From Chloroflexota bacterium (lineage in GTDB: Bacteria; Chloroflexota; Anaerolineae; UBA7937; B3-Chlor), in the NCBI GenBank assembly GCA_030616025.1, contig JAUWYD010000063.1, positions 1 to 6,445 of the forward strand: 6,445 nt of DNA, written 5' to 3'. The stretch's first letter is position 1, and the number at the start of each line of letters is the position of its first letter. Below the pieces are notes generated by a model. The model was not told where the DNA came from and made no database searches. It worked only from the letters and a program-made list of their open reading frames with translations. A program made the position numbers and the translations under genes. Shown piece after piece: positions 1 to 5,539 of the stretch.

Positions 1-869
1 CCGCTGGCGTCGGCGGTGATGAACGGCAGATTGATCTCCGCCTGCATCACCGTGGACAGCTCTACCTTGGCCTTCTCAGCAGCCTCCTTCAGGCGCTGGA
101 GGGCCATGCGATCTTCGCGCAGGTCAATACCTTGCTCCTTCTTGAACTCCGCGGCCACCCAGTCGATGAGACGCTGGTCGAAGTCATCGCCGCCCAGGTG
201 GGTGTCGCCGTTGGTGGACAGCACCTCGAACACTGGGGGATCTCCCGCCTCTATCTCCAGAATGGAGACGTCAAAGGTACCTCCGCCGAGGTCATAGACG
301 GCAATCTTCTCATCCTTCCCCTTGGCCAGACCATACGCCAGAGAGGAAGCCGTAGGCTCATTGATGATGCGCATCACCTCCAGCCCCGCTATCCGACCAG
401 CGTCCTTTGTTGCCTGGCGCTGCGAATCGTTGAAGTACGCAGGCACGGTTATTACCGCCTGAGTGACGGTTTCCCCTAGATAGGCCTCCGCGTCCGCCTT
501 GAGTTTCTGCAGAATGAAGGCCGATACCTCAGGAGGAGAGTACTCCTTGCCGCCCATGACCACCTTCGCGTCTCCATTAGGGGCCTCGGTGATCTTGTAC
601 GGGAGCAGCTCGATGTCACGCTTCACCGTGGAATCACTGTACTTGCGCCCCATGAGACGCTTGATGGAGAATATCGTGTTATCGGGGTTGGTGACGGCCT
701 GTCGCTTGGCCACTGTACCCACCATCCGCTCTCCTGTCTTGGATACCGCCACCACCGAAGGAGTCAGTCGCCCACCCTCCGAGCTGGGGATGATCGTTGG
801 TTCTCCAGCCTCCATGACTGCCACTCCAGAGTTAGTGGTTCCTAGGTCAATTCCAATAATCTTAGCCAT
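1..869 (-). CDS. dnaK: Molecular chaperone DnaK (Hsp70), N-terminal part, cut by left window edge
   Basis: ATP-dependent Hsp70 chaperone of the cytosol, working with a J-protein and GrpE. Translating the minus strand from the ATG at 867-869 gives 289 codons with no stop before the left edge, so this is the N-terminal part of a protein usually about 600-640 residues long. Visible nucleotide-binding-domain motifs are the phosphate-1 loop GIDLGTTNS (residues 6-14), catalytic Lys70 in SIKR, TVPAYFND (141-148), IINEPTA with Glu171 (168-174), and the phosphate-2 loop YDLGGGTFD (192-200) with Thr198 at the autophosphorylation position. An insert at about residues 75-97, absent from Bacillus-type DnaK but present in E. 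coli-type, is seen. It is the third gene of the CIRCE-controlled operon, 26 bases after grpE. A purine-rich GGGGGA (881-886) lies 11 bases before the ATG. The ASSLAYG segment replaces the commoner AAALAYG, a minor change. Identification is certain. Confidence 0.98.
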   Translation of the reverse strand, partial: MAKIIGIDLGTTNSGVAVMEAGEPTIIPSSEGGRLTPSVVAVSKTGERMVGTVAKRQAVTNPDNTIFSIKRLMGRKYSDSTVKRDIELLPYKITEAPNGDAKVVMGGKEYSPPEVSAFILQKLKADAEAYLGETVTQAVITVPAYFNDSQRQATKDAGRIAGLEVMRIINEPTASSLAYGLAKGKDEKIAVYDLGGGTFDVSILEIEAGDPPVFEVLSTNGDTHLGGDDFDQRLIDWVAAEFKKEQGIDLREDRMALQRLKEAAEKAKVELSTVMQAEINLPFITADAS

Positions 870-895
870 GTTCTCAATAGTCCCCCTTTTGATTA

Positions 896-1471
896 CTAGG
901 TCTGTTCGATGCTTTCATCAGTAGGTCTGGCTGCCACCCTTACCATTGAGGGGCGCAGCACTTTGTCATGCAGTGTGTATCCCTTTTGCAGCTCGCTGAT
1001 AATCTCGTCCTCTTCGTATTCCGTGGTCTCCTCACGGACCGCGGCATGGTGTAGTTCTGGGTCGAACTTCTTCCCCATTGCTTCGATCTCGGTCAGTCCT
1101 TCCTGCTCCAGTGTCATACGCAGCCTGCGCTCGATCAGGGCAATGCCTTCGACCCACGTTAGGCCCCGCAAGTTGTGCGGCACGGTCTGCAACGCCCGTT
1201 CGCAATCATCAAGGACCGGCAGCAGCTTGGCGATCAGTGCCGCACTGGCGAGGCTCACGAAGTCCTCTCGCTCCCGCTCAATGCGCTTCTTGTAATTGGC
1301 GAACTCCGCCTGGGAGCGCTGCAACTGCTCGAGATATTCGTCAGCTTCAGCCCTCGCCTTCTCCAATTCGTCTACTTCCTGCTCGAGTTTCTCCTCGATT
1401 CCCTTCTGTTCCACTTCCTCTTTCAATTGCTTTGCTACCTCCCCGGCGGTATGTGGTCGACGGCCAGCCAC
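896..1471 (-). CDS. grpE: Nucleotide exchange factor GrpE
   Basis: Homodimeric cytosolic nucleotide-exchange factor that releases ADP from DnaK. The 191-residue product has the family layout: a charged, Glu/Lys-rich N-terminal coiled coil (about residues 10-75, including the FANYKKR region at 57-63), a middle four-helix-bundle segment with LLPVLDDCERAL (83-94), and a C-terminal beta-wing. The GrpE signature is intact: F136-D137-P138-x2-H141-x-A143, then G164-Y165 and the RPSMVRVA end (173-180). The start is GTG at 1469-1471 and shares its first G with the last base of the hrcA TAG stop (TAGTG), which indicates translational coupling. No other Met, Val-GTG or Leu-TTG start lies nearby in frame. 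A run of six G (1484-1489) 12 bases upstream is the only Shine-Dalgarno-like stretch. dnaK follows after 26 bases. Length is normal for bacterial GrpE. Confidence 0.97.
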   Translation of the reverse strand: MAGRRPHTAGEVAKQLKEEVEQKGIEEKLEQEVDELEKARAEADEYLEQLQRSQAEFANYKKRIEREREDFVSLASAALIAKLLPVLDDCERALQTVPHNLRGLTWVEGIALIERRLRMTLEQEGLTEIEAMGKKFDPELHHAAVREETTEYEEDEIISELQKGYTLHDKVLRPSMVRVAARPTDESIEQT

Positions 1472-2496
1472 TAAGTGTACCGGCCCCCCACAAGCCCGGT
1501 CATCAGTTGGGCCATGTAGCTTACCATTGGCACATTCTTGCTATAGGGCATACGGATTGGCCCCATGACCCCCAACACGCCGGTGGTCTGCCAGGCTGCC
1601 CCGTAACGCGCGAGAACGAGACTGAAATCACACATCTGCGGCCAGCGGTCCTCGCCTCCGATAATTACTTGAACTCCGGTGTGAGACAGGCCCACCTCAG
1701 CCAAGATGGATTCAAGATGGCCTGGTTCCTCGAGAACGCCCAACACTTCTTTCACCCTCTCAGTCTTGGCGAACTCCGGCTGCCTCAAGATGTGGGCGAA
1801 ACCGTACCGGTGCAGGTCAAGGTCATGCCGGAGGTCGGCATCGTCCATCAGCTCTGCCACGTGTTCACCCACGGCTTCCTGGGTAGGCTTCAACTGTGAT
1901 GACTTGGCGCGAACCTCCTCACCACTCAGATCCAGTAGGAGAGCGTTCAGTTCATCGGCCAGACGCTGCAGCGCTCCTGGAATGCGGCTGGCCTCCAGAC
2001 TTACGATTCTCCGCCTCATCGTTCCTTCCTGCAGCACCAGCGACAGAAGCACGTTCCGTTCGCTCACAGGAACCAGTTCCAAGCGCTTGAAGCGCGAGCG
2101 ATGGGTTTGGGGTGCTGTGACCAGAGACGCCGTGCCTGCCTTACTGGTCAGGATGGCCCCTGTCAGCCTTATCCATTGCTCCAGGTCCCTGTCTACTTGA
2201 TGGAACTGATGCTCTATCATGCGCCGCTCGCTCAATGGCAAACCTGCTTCCTGCATCAGGTGCTCCACAAAGTACCGGTACCCCATCGCCGTCGGAATGC
2301 GACCCGCGGAGGTATGGGGGTGGGCCAGATGGCCCAGCCCTTCTAGGTACGCCATCTCTCCACGGACGGTCGCCGAGCTGACCCCCAGATCACGCCCCTC
2401 CACGGACCTCTTCGAGCTCACTGGGGTGGCCGTATCTACGTATTCCCGAACTATGAAGTCCAGGATCGCTTCCTGTCTTTCGGTTAATCGCTCCAT
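1471..2496 (-). CDS. hrcA: Heat-inducible transcription repressor HrcA
   Basis: Repressor of class I heat-shock genes. It binds the CIRCE operator as a dimer and, in known systems, depends on GroEL for activity. The 341-residue protein has the usual length. The N-terminal winged helix spans about residues 1-75 (LTERQEAILDFIV at 4-16; the wing motif HPHTSAGRIPT at 59-69, then GYRYFV at 72-77). A central GAF-like domain follows, with an insert region, and the C-terminal motif GVLGVMGPIRMPY (306-318) is typical of the family. The start ATG (2494-2496) has GGAG (2505-2508) 8 bases upstream. It is the first gene of the operon. A perfect CIRCE and a sigma70-like promoter lie directly upstream, so autoregulation is expected. 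The stop overlaps the grpE start by one base. Confidence 0.98.
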   Translation of the reverse strand: MERLTERQEAILDFIVREYVDTATPVSSKRSVEGRDLGVSSATVRGEMAYLEGLGHLAHPHTSAGRIPTAMGYRYFVEHLMQEAGLPLSERRMIEHQFHQVDRDLEQWIRLTGAILTSKAGTASLVTAPQTHRSRFKRLELVPVSERNVLLSLVLQEGTMRRRIVSLEASRIPGALQRLADELNALLLDLSGEEVRAKSSQLKPTQEAVGEHVAELMDDADLRHDLDLHRYGFAHILRQPEFAKTERVKEVLGVLEEPGHLESILAEVGLSHTGVQVIIGGEDRWPQMCDFSLVLARYGAAWQTTGVLGVMGPIRMPYSKNVPMVSYMAQLMTGLVGGRYT

Positions 2497-2536
2497 TCGC
2501 GCAACTCCAGGAAGGGCTCAATCGTCCCCATGCACG

Positions 2537-2569
2537 GAATTAGCACTCTAACATGGAGAGTGCTAATTC
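2537..2569 (-). promoter_or_regulatory. CIRCE operator (HrcA binding site)
   Basis: A perfect inverted repeat, TTAGCACTC (2540-2548), nine-base spacer, GAGTGCTAA (2558-2566), exactly matching the CIRCE consensus. The arms extend by three further bases each side (GAATTAGCACTC / GAGTGCTAATTC), giving 12-base perfect arms. It lies 41 bases upstream of the hrcA start, at or just after the predicted transcription start. Bound HrcA would therefore block initiation, and the element would also form a hairpin in the 5' leader. Confidence 0.98.
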
Positions 2570-2576
2570 TATGATA

Positions 2577-2605
2577 ATGATACCAGAAAACTGGCATTCT
2601 GTCAA
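2577..2605 (-). promoter_or_regulatory. Sigma70-type promoter of hrcA-grpE-dnaK
   Basis: On the minus strand a consensus -35 TTGACA (2600-2605) is followed by a 17-base spacer and a -10 TATCAT (2577-2582, five of six matches to TATAAT). The TATCAT hexamer is repeated immediately downstream (2571-2576), but that copy has a poor spacing of 23. The expected start of transcription is near 2570, directly abutting the CIRCE element, which gives a leader of roughly 75 bases before hrcA. The spacing and CIRCE position together make this a strong call. The start point itself is inferred. Confidence 0.85.
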
Positions 2606-2845
2606 ATACCGGTAGTGGGCACACCTTCAGGCTTACGGTGCAGAGGGGGACAAGTGGTACCGATGTCGTATGGTCTGTCATCGGAATCGTATGAGGTGCA
2701 AACCGGGCACGAACAAGGGCCGAGTCTTGGAGGCATCTGGATTAGGCTTGGGCACGACCCAAGCACACGCGGCCTCACTCCCAGGTAGCAGTCATACGCC
2801 GAGCATGCAGTTCAATCCAGGCTCGTACCAGTCCGGCGTCCGCTG
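2606..2845. other. Intergenic region between the PEBP lipoprotein gene and the heat-shock promoter
   Basis: I find no convincing gene, tRNA or second promoter here. The only clear structure is the hairpin at 2746-2764. A weaker dyad, CCGATG (2660-2665) and CATCGG (2679-2684), has a 13-base loop. TCGTATG occurs twice (2666-2672 and 2687-2693). Short reading frames here lack a ribosome binding site or recognisable sequence. Confidence 0.6.
2746..2764 (-). terminator. Candidate transcription terminator hairpin after the PEBP gene
   Basis: A perfect seven-base-pair stem GCTTGGG / CCCAAGC with a five-base loop lies about 80 bases downstream of the PEBP lipoprotein stop. No run of T follows on either strand, so it is not a textbook intrinsic terminator. 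It could be a Rho-independent terminator of low efficiency, an RNA 3' end stabiliser, or chance. Confidence 0.3.
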
Positions 2846-3592
2846 TCACGGCTGCGGCGTGTACACCCCTGTGAGTTCCACCTGGCCTAGCACGCGGCCT
2901 TCCATCGCCTGCAACACCTCGGCCATGGTCGCCTCCGCCGGTAAGTCTAGGAGGGCATCGAGGGCATAGAGCGTGAAAACGTAGCGGTGCTGGTTACCTG
3001 GGCAGGGACCGTCATAGCCGATTAGATTGATGGGCGCGCCACCCGGGAAGGTTTCCCCTTGACCTACATAGAGGGCGAAATCGTTCGTACCCTGAAGGGT
3101 GCCATCAGGTAGGCTGGCTTCTGCCGGCACGCCCTCGGGCAAGCCCTCACTGGTAGAAGGGATGTTGTAGACGACCCAGTGCACGAAGCCCGGCGGTTGA
3201 GAATCGGGATCGTCGAGGAGCAGAGCCATACTCTGTGTCCCTTCAGGTACTCCTGACCACTCGAGGAGTGGCGATAAGTTTGCCCCCTCGCAAGTGTATT
3301 GTATGGGGATCTCCCCACCAGGTTGGAAGGCGCCACTGGAAATCTCCAGCGTAGGCGCCGGCGTAGGCGTTGTCGCTTCCTCTGCGGGCGGGATTGGGGT
3401 CGCCGTGGGGGGCACAGCTGTCGGCGTAGGCGGTGCCGCTTCCTCTGCAGGCGTGACTGGGGTCGCCGTGGGCGGCACAGCTGTCGGTGCTGGTCCTTCG
3501 GGGACTGCAGTGGGAGATGCGCCTGCCCCACAGCCCGCTACAGCCAAGGTGACGAGAGCCATCGAAATCGAGAGCAAGACGGATCTTCTCAT
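2846..3592 (-). CDS. PEBP (YbhB/YbcL-like) family lipoprotein with Pro/Thr-rich spacer
   Basis: A predicted surface-anchored protein of the phosphatidylethanolamine-binding / Raf-kinase-inhibitor-like family. Bacterial members have no well-defined reaction. The 248-residue product starts with a lipoprotein signal (residues 1-20; hydrophobic stretch 5-19; lipobox V18-A19-G20-C21). A low-complexity Pro/Thr/Ala spacer (about 25-80) contains two 21-residue tandem repeats. The PEBP domain runs from about 82 to 247 and shows NLSPLLEW (105-112), the DDPD motif (127-130), HWVVYNIP (138-145), GYDGPCPG (192-199) and HRYVFTLYALD (202-212). Together these form the conserved anion-binding pocket of the family. 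The ATG at 3590-3592 has a perfect AGGAGG (3598-3603) five bases upstream. The gene lies 156 bases after the aldolase-Fae gene and may be transcribed separately, although I see no good promoter. The anchored domain on a disordered stalk fits a cell-surface or periplasmic role. Confidence 0.93.
   Translation of the reverse strand: MRRSVLLSISMALVTLAVAGCGAGASPTAVPEGPAPTAVPPTATPVTPAEEAAPPTPTAVPPTATPIPPAEEATTPTPAPTLEISSGAFQPGGEIPIQYTCEGANLSPLLEWSGVPEGTQSMALLLDDPDSQPPGFVHWVVYNIPSTSEGLPEGVPAEASLPDGTLQGTNDFALYVGQGETFPGGAPINLIGYDGPCPGNQHRYVFTLYALDALLDLPAEATMAEVLQAMEGRVLGQVELTGVYTPQP
3359..3484 (-). repeat. Two tandem 63-bp repeats encoding the lipoprotein stalk
   Basis: Copies at 3359-3421 and 3422-3484 differ at 6 of 63 positions by direct comparison. 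The 63-bp period equals 21 codons, so the frame is kept. The units encode PTAVPPTATP followed by a PAEEA-containing stretch (residues 36-56 and 57-77). This looks like a recent in-frame duplication lengthening the spacer between lipid anchor and PEBP domain. Confidence 0.92.
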
Positions 3593-3684
3593 TTCTTCCT
3601 CCTACGTACGTTATGGTTTTGCCTCACTTGTTCGCAACCCTCATACTTATGTGAGCCGCAGCTTGGTCGGGAATGCCATACTCA

Positions 3685-3718
3685 AGAGGCTCCTTTGCCT
3701 CTGACAGCGCTTTTGCGC
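3685..3718 (-). terminator. Candidate termination region: two small hairpins after the aldolase-Fae gene
   Basis: Two adjacent perfect stems, AGAGGC / GCCTCT with a six-base loop (3685-3702) and GCGC / GCGC with a four-base loop (3707-3718), lie 31-64 bases downstream of the fusion gene stop. The T content after them on the minus strand is low, so intrinsic termination is only a possibility. They may simply separate this cluster from the PEBP gene. Confidence 0.25.
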
Positions 3719-3748
3719 ACTCTGCTTGACCAGGTGTCTTGCCATAAC

Positions 3749-5242
3749 TCAAGGCGCATAACGCAACGGGTGGCGAGCGGCTTCCTTTTCGTGCAGCAAC
3801 TCCTCCACCGTTGGACGCCCTTCGATGGCCTTGCGGATGGCAGCCCGCATTGCCTTGTAGTTGTTGATCGCTATACGACGTCGGTTGGCTGCGGACGGGT
3901 GGACGAAGGCATTGACGATCATCACCAAGTCGTCCAAAGCCTCCTCGGGCAGGAAACCGTCAGCCAGGCTGGCATCGATAGCCATCACCATCCCCTCGAC
4001 TGCGTTCTCATAGATGTGGCGTGCCTGTTTCTTGGTGCGCACTGTGACCGTCGGCACCAGCAAGGTACGCGGCCGTTCGTAGATTATCTTCAACTCCGTC
4101 AGGTCCTTACCCGATGGGTCTTCGGGCTTCGGCCTGGCTAGCGCCTCCTGGAGAGCCTTGCCAACGGGCCCATCCTCGACCCCTATGAGCAGGTCCACGT
4201 GGGCGACCTCGAAATCGGGCGGGCCGGCGTATGCCTCGCCCACCAGCATGGTGAAATCCGTCACTGTCGGAGGCGTCTGGGGTGTAGCGGGCACCTTGGT
4301 TTCCACCTTCCTGCCTTCGGAAAGGTGATACTCAACGCTCCTCGGCGGGATCTTACCCAGTTCCTCCAACTGCAAGCGCAAGTCCTCGTAGTCCTCTCGC
4401 CGGAAGGCGCCCCCGGGCATGATGGGGTGACGGGAGTTTCCCACCTGGATGCCCATCATGCCGAGCCCTTCCTTGGTAGCCTGAGTGGAACCGCAGCGCA
4501 CCACGATGCGCACTAACCGCTGGATGTCTCGCTGTCGCTCCTGAGCTTTCTCGATCTTGCCCCTCTTGACGTAGGTGTAAATCTCCTGCCAAATGTCGGG
4601 TATCAGGTTGGCGGTCGCCAGTATCGCCCCATCCGCCCCAGCGGCCAGGGCGGCCATCACTATTTCGTCGTGGCCGCAGATGATAGCAATCTGTCCCTTG
4701 ACCTTCTCGAAGAGAGCCATCAGGAAGGGCACATCCCCACTGGAGTCCTTGATGCCCACCACGTTGTCCAGATAGGCCATCCCCTCGGCGGTCCACCACC
4801 TGTAGTGAGTACCTGCACATTGCGGGATGTTGTAGAGGATGATGGGTAGGCCCACCTTGGACACGGCCTGATAGTGCTCGTACACCTCATTGAAGGTGGG
4901 CTTGAAGTAGAAGGGTGCCACCACCAAGGCCGCGTGGGCTCCGGCGTCCCGGGCGTACTCCGTGAGGGCCACGGTGTCTCTGGTGTTTGTGCAGCCCGTG
5001 CCGGCGATGATCGGTAGCTGACCTCCCACTTCATCAACGGTGATGTCAATTACGCGCCGTTTCTCCTCCTCCGACAGATACACGAACTCCCCGGTAGTGC
5101 CGACCGGCACCACACCGTTCACGTGGGGCAATACATGGCGCACAAGGCGACGCATCGCCTCCTCGTCAATCTCCTCTTCAGCAGTGAAGGGGGTGACCAG
5201 CGCCGGGAGGATCCCCTTCAGCCAGTCTGGTTTGCCAGCCAT
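3749..5242 (-). CDS. DapA/NAL-family class I aldolase fused to a C-terminal Fae domain (complete copy)
   Basis: A 497-residue two-domain cytosolic protein. Residues about 8-300 form a DHDPS/N-acetylneuraminate-lyase type (beta/alpha)8 barrel with GTTGE (48-52), the catalytic tyrosine in YNIP (Tyr137) and the Schiff-base lysine in GIKDSSG (Lys165), so pyruvate-type Schiff-base chemistry is expected. The arginine that binds aspartate semialdehyde in true DapA is Cys142 here, arguing against lysine biosynthesis. After a Pro-rich linker (about 300-332), residues 334-497 match formaldehyde-activating enzyme, which condenses formaldehyde with tetrahydromethanopterin: VGEAYAG (334-340), EVAHVDLLIG with the conserved histidine (His348), DDLVMIVNAFVHP (437-449) and a typical C-terminal tail. 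The usual GPAQ motif is replaced by ENAV (412-415). The start is taken at 5242 because GGAGG lies 8 bases before it; an ATG seven codons upstream (5261-5263) has no Shine-Dalgarno. The substrate is unknown. Both domain assignments are confident; the joint function is inference. Confidence 0.93.
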   Translation of the reverse strand: MAGKPDWLKGILPALVTPFTAEEEIDEEAMRRLVRHVLPHVNGVVPVGTTGEFVYLSEEEKRRVIDITVDEVGGQLPIIAGTGCTNTRDTVALTEYARDAGAHAALVVAPFYFKPTFNEVYEHYQAVSKVGLPIILYNIPQCAGTHYRWWTAEGMAYLDNVVGIKDSSGDVPFLMALFEKVKGQIAIICGHDEIVMAALAAGADGAILATANLIPDIWQEIYTYVKRGKIEKAQERQRDIQRLVRIVVRCGSTQATKEGLGMMGIQVGNSRHPIMPGGAFRREDYEDLRLQLEELGKIPPRSVEYHLSEGRKVETKVPATPQTPPTVTDFTMLVGEAYAGPPDFEVAHVDLLIGVEDGPVGKALQEALARPKPEDPSGKDLTELKIIYERPRTLLVPTVTVRTKKQARHIYENAVEGMVMAIDASLADGFLPEEALDDLVMIVNAFVHPSAANRRRIAINNYKAMRAAIRKAIEGRPTVEELLHEKEAARHPLRYAP

Positions 5243-5250
5243 GTTGATCG

Positions 5251-5255
5251 CCTCC
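5251..5255 (-). promoter_or_regulatory. Ribosome binding site that fixes the aldolase-Fae start
   Basis: GGAGG on the minus strand, 8 bases before the ATG at 5240-5242. It lies inside the seven-codon extension that an upstream ATG (5261-5263) would add. The bases before that upstream ATG show no Shine-Dalgarno match, which favours the shorter protein beginning MAGKPDWLKG. Confidence 0.8.
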
Positions 5256-5313
5256 GACACCATAAGTGAGTTCGGTCAAAGGGTGTTCCACAGAGAGAAA
5301 GGAACCTCGTGGA

Positions 5314-5514
5314 CTAGCGACGGCTCTGGGTGGCGACGAACCGGCCAATGGACCGGTCATATGTTCTCTCCACCTCTGGAGGGAAGACACAAGCCGGCAG
5401 TTCGCGATGGCTCCAGTGATATTTGATGCACTCACAGCAAAGACCCTTGCGGCTGCAAGGTTCATAGGTGCAAGCGCACTCCGCCGTGTTCTCTTCCACC
5501 TTGCACTCTCTCAT
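5314..5514 (-). CDS. Small cysteine-rich protein, DUF6485-like
   Basis: A 66-residue protein with eight cysteines (4, 13, 15, 20, 26, 27, 29, 42) and two histidines (33, 36), arranged as CACTYEPC, then CCECIKYH, then ELPACVFPPEVERTYDRS. From memory this matches a small uncharacterised family (DUF6485) of anaerobic bacteria and archaea. The spacing suggests a bound metal (zinc or an iron-sulfur cluster), but no function is established. The start at 5512-5514 is chosen because AGGAG (5520-5524) sits five bases upstream and the conserved part begins at MRECKVEEN. A 14-codon upstream extension would overlap the preceding gene. It lies 25 bases after the upstream aldolase-Fae gene and 71 before the downstream one, which fits one transcript. 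It could be a redox or metal-binding partner of the fusion enzymes (inference). Confidence 0.85.
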   Translation of the reverse strand: MRECKVEENTAECACTYEPCSRKGLCCECIKYHWSHRELPACVFPPEVERTYDRSIGRFVATQSRR

Positions 5515-5519
5515 ACTGT

Positions 5520-5524
5520 CTCCT
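5520..5524 (-). promoter_or_regulatory. Ribosome binding site fixing the small Cys-rich gene start
   Basis: AGGAG on the minus strand, five bases before the ATG at 5512-5514, supports the 66-residue form over an 80-residue form that would begin inside the preceding coding sequence. Confidence 0.75.
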
Positions 5525-5539
5525 GGTAGCACCTCATCT

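Noticed and set aside
1078..1899. A 273-codon plus-strand frame opposite grpE and hrcA
   Set aside because: It is antisense to two unambiguous genes, with composition typical of a shadow frame.
2484..2681. A 65-codon minus-strand frame covering the CIRCE and promoter
   Set aside because: It runs through the operator, the promoter and the hrcA start in another frame, and its product is not recognisable.
2746..2840. A possible tRNA suggested by GTTCAATCC near 2811
   Set aside because: No matching acceptor, D or anticodon stems can be drawn around it on either strand.
3603..3640. A possible promoter for the PEBP gene (TTGCGA and CATAAC on the minus strand)
   Set aside because: Each hexamer matches only four of six consensus bases, and the implied start of transcription would fall on the Shine-Dalgarno, so I do not report it.
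3299..4141. A 280-codon plus-strand frame spanning the PEBP start and the fusion gene end
   Set aside because: It crosses two real minus-strand genes and their intergenic gap and is Arg/Cys-rich low-complexity sequence produced by the antisense of the Pro/Thr repeats.
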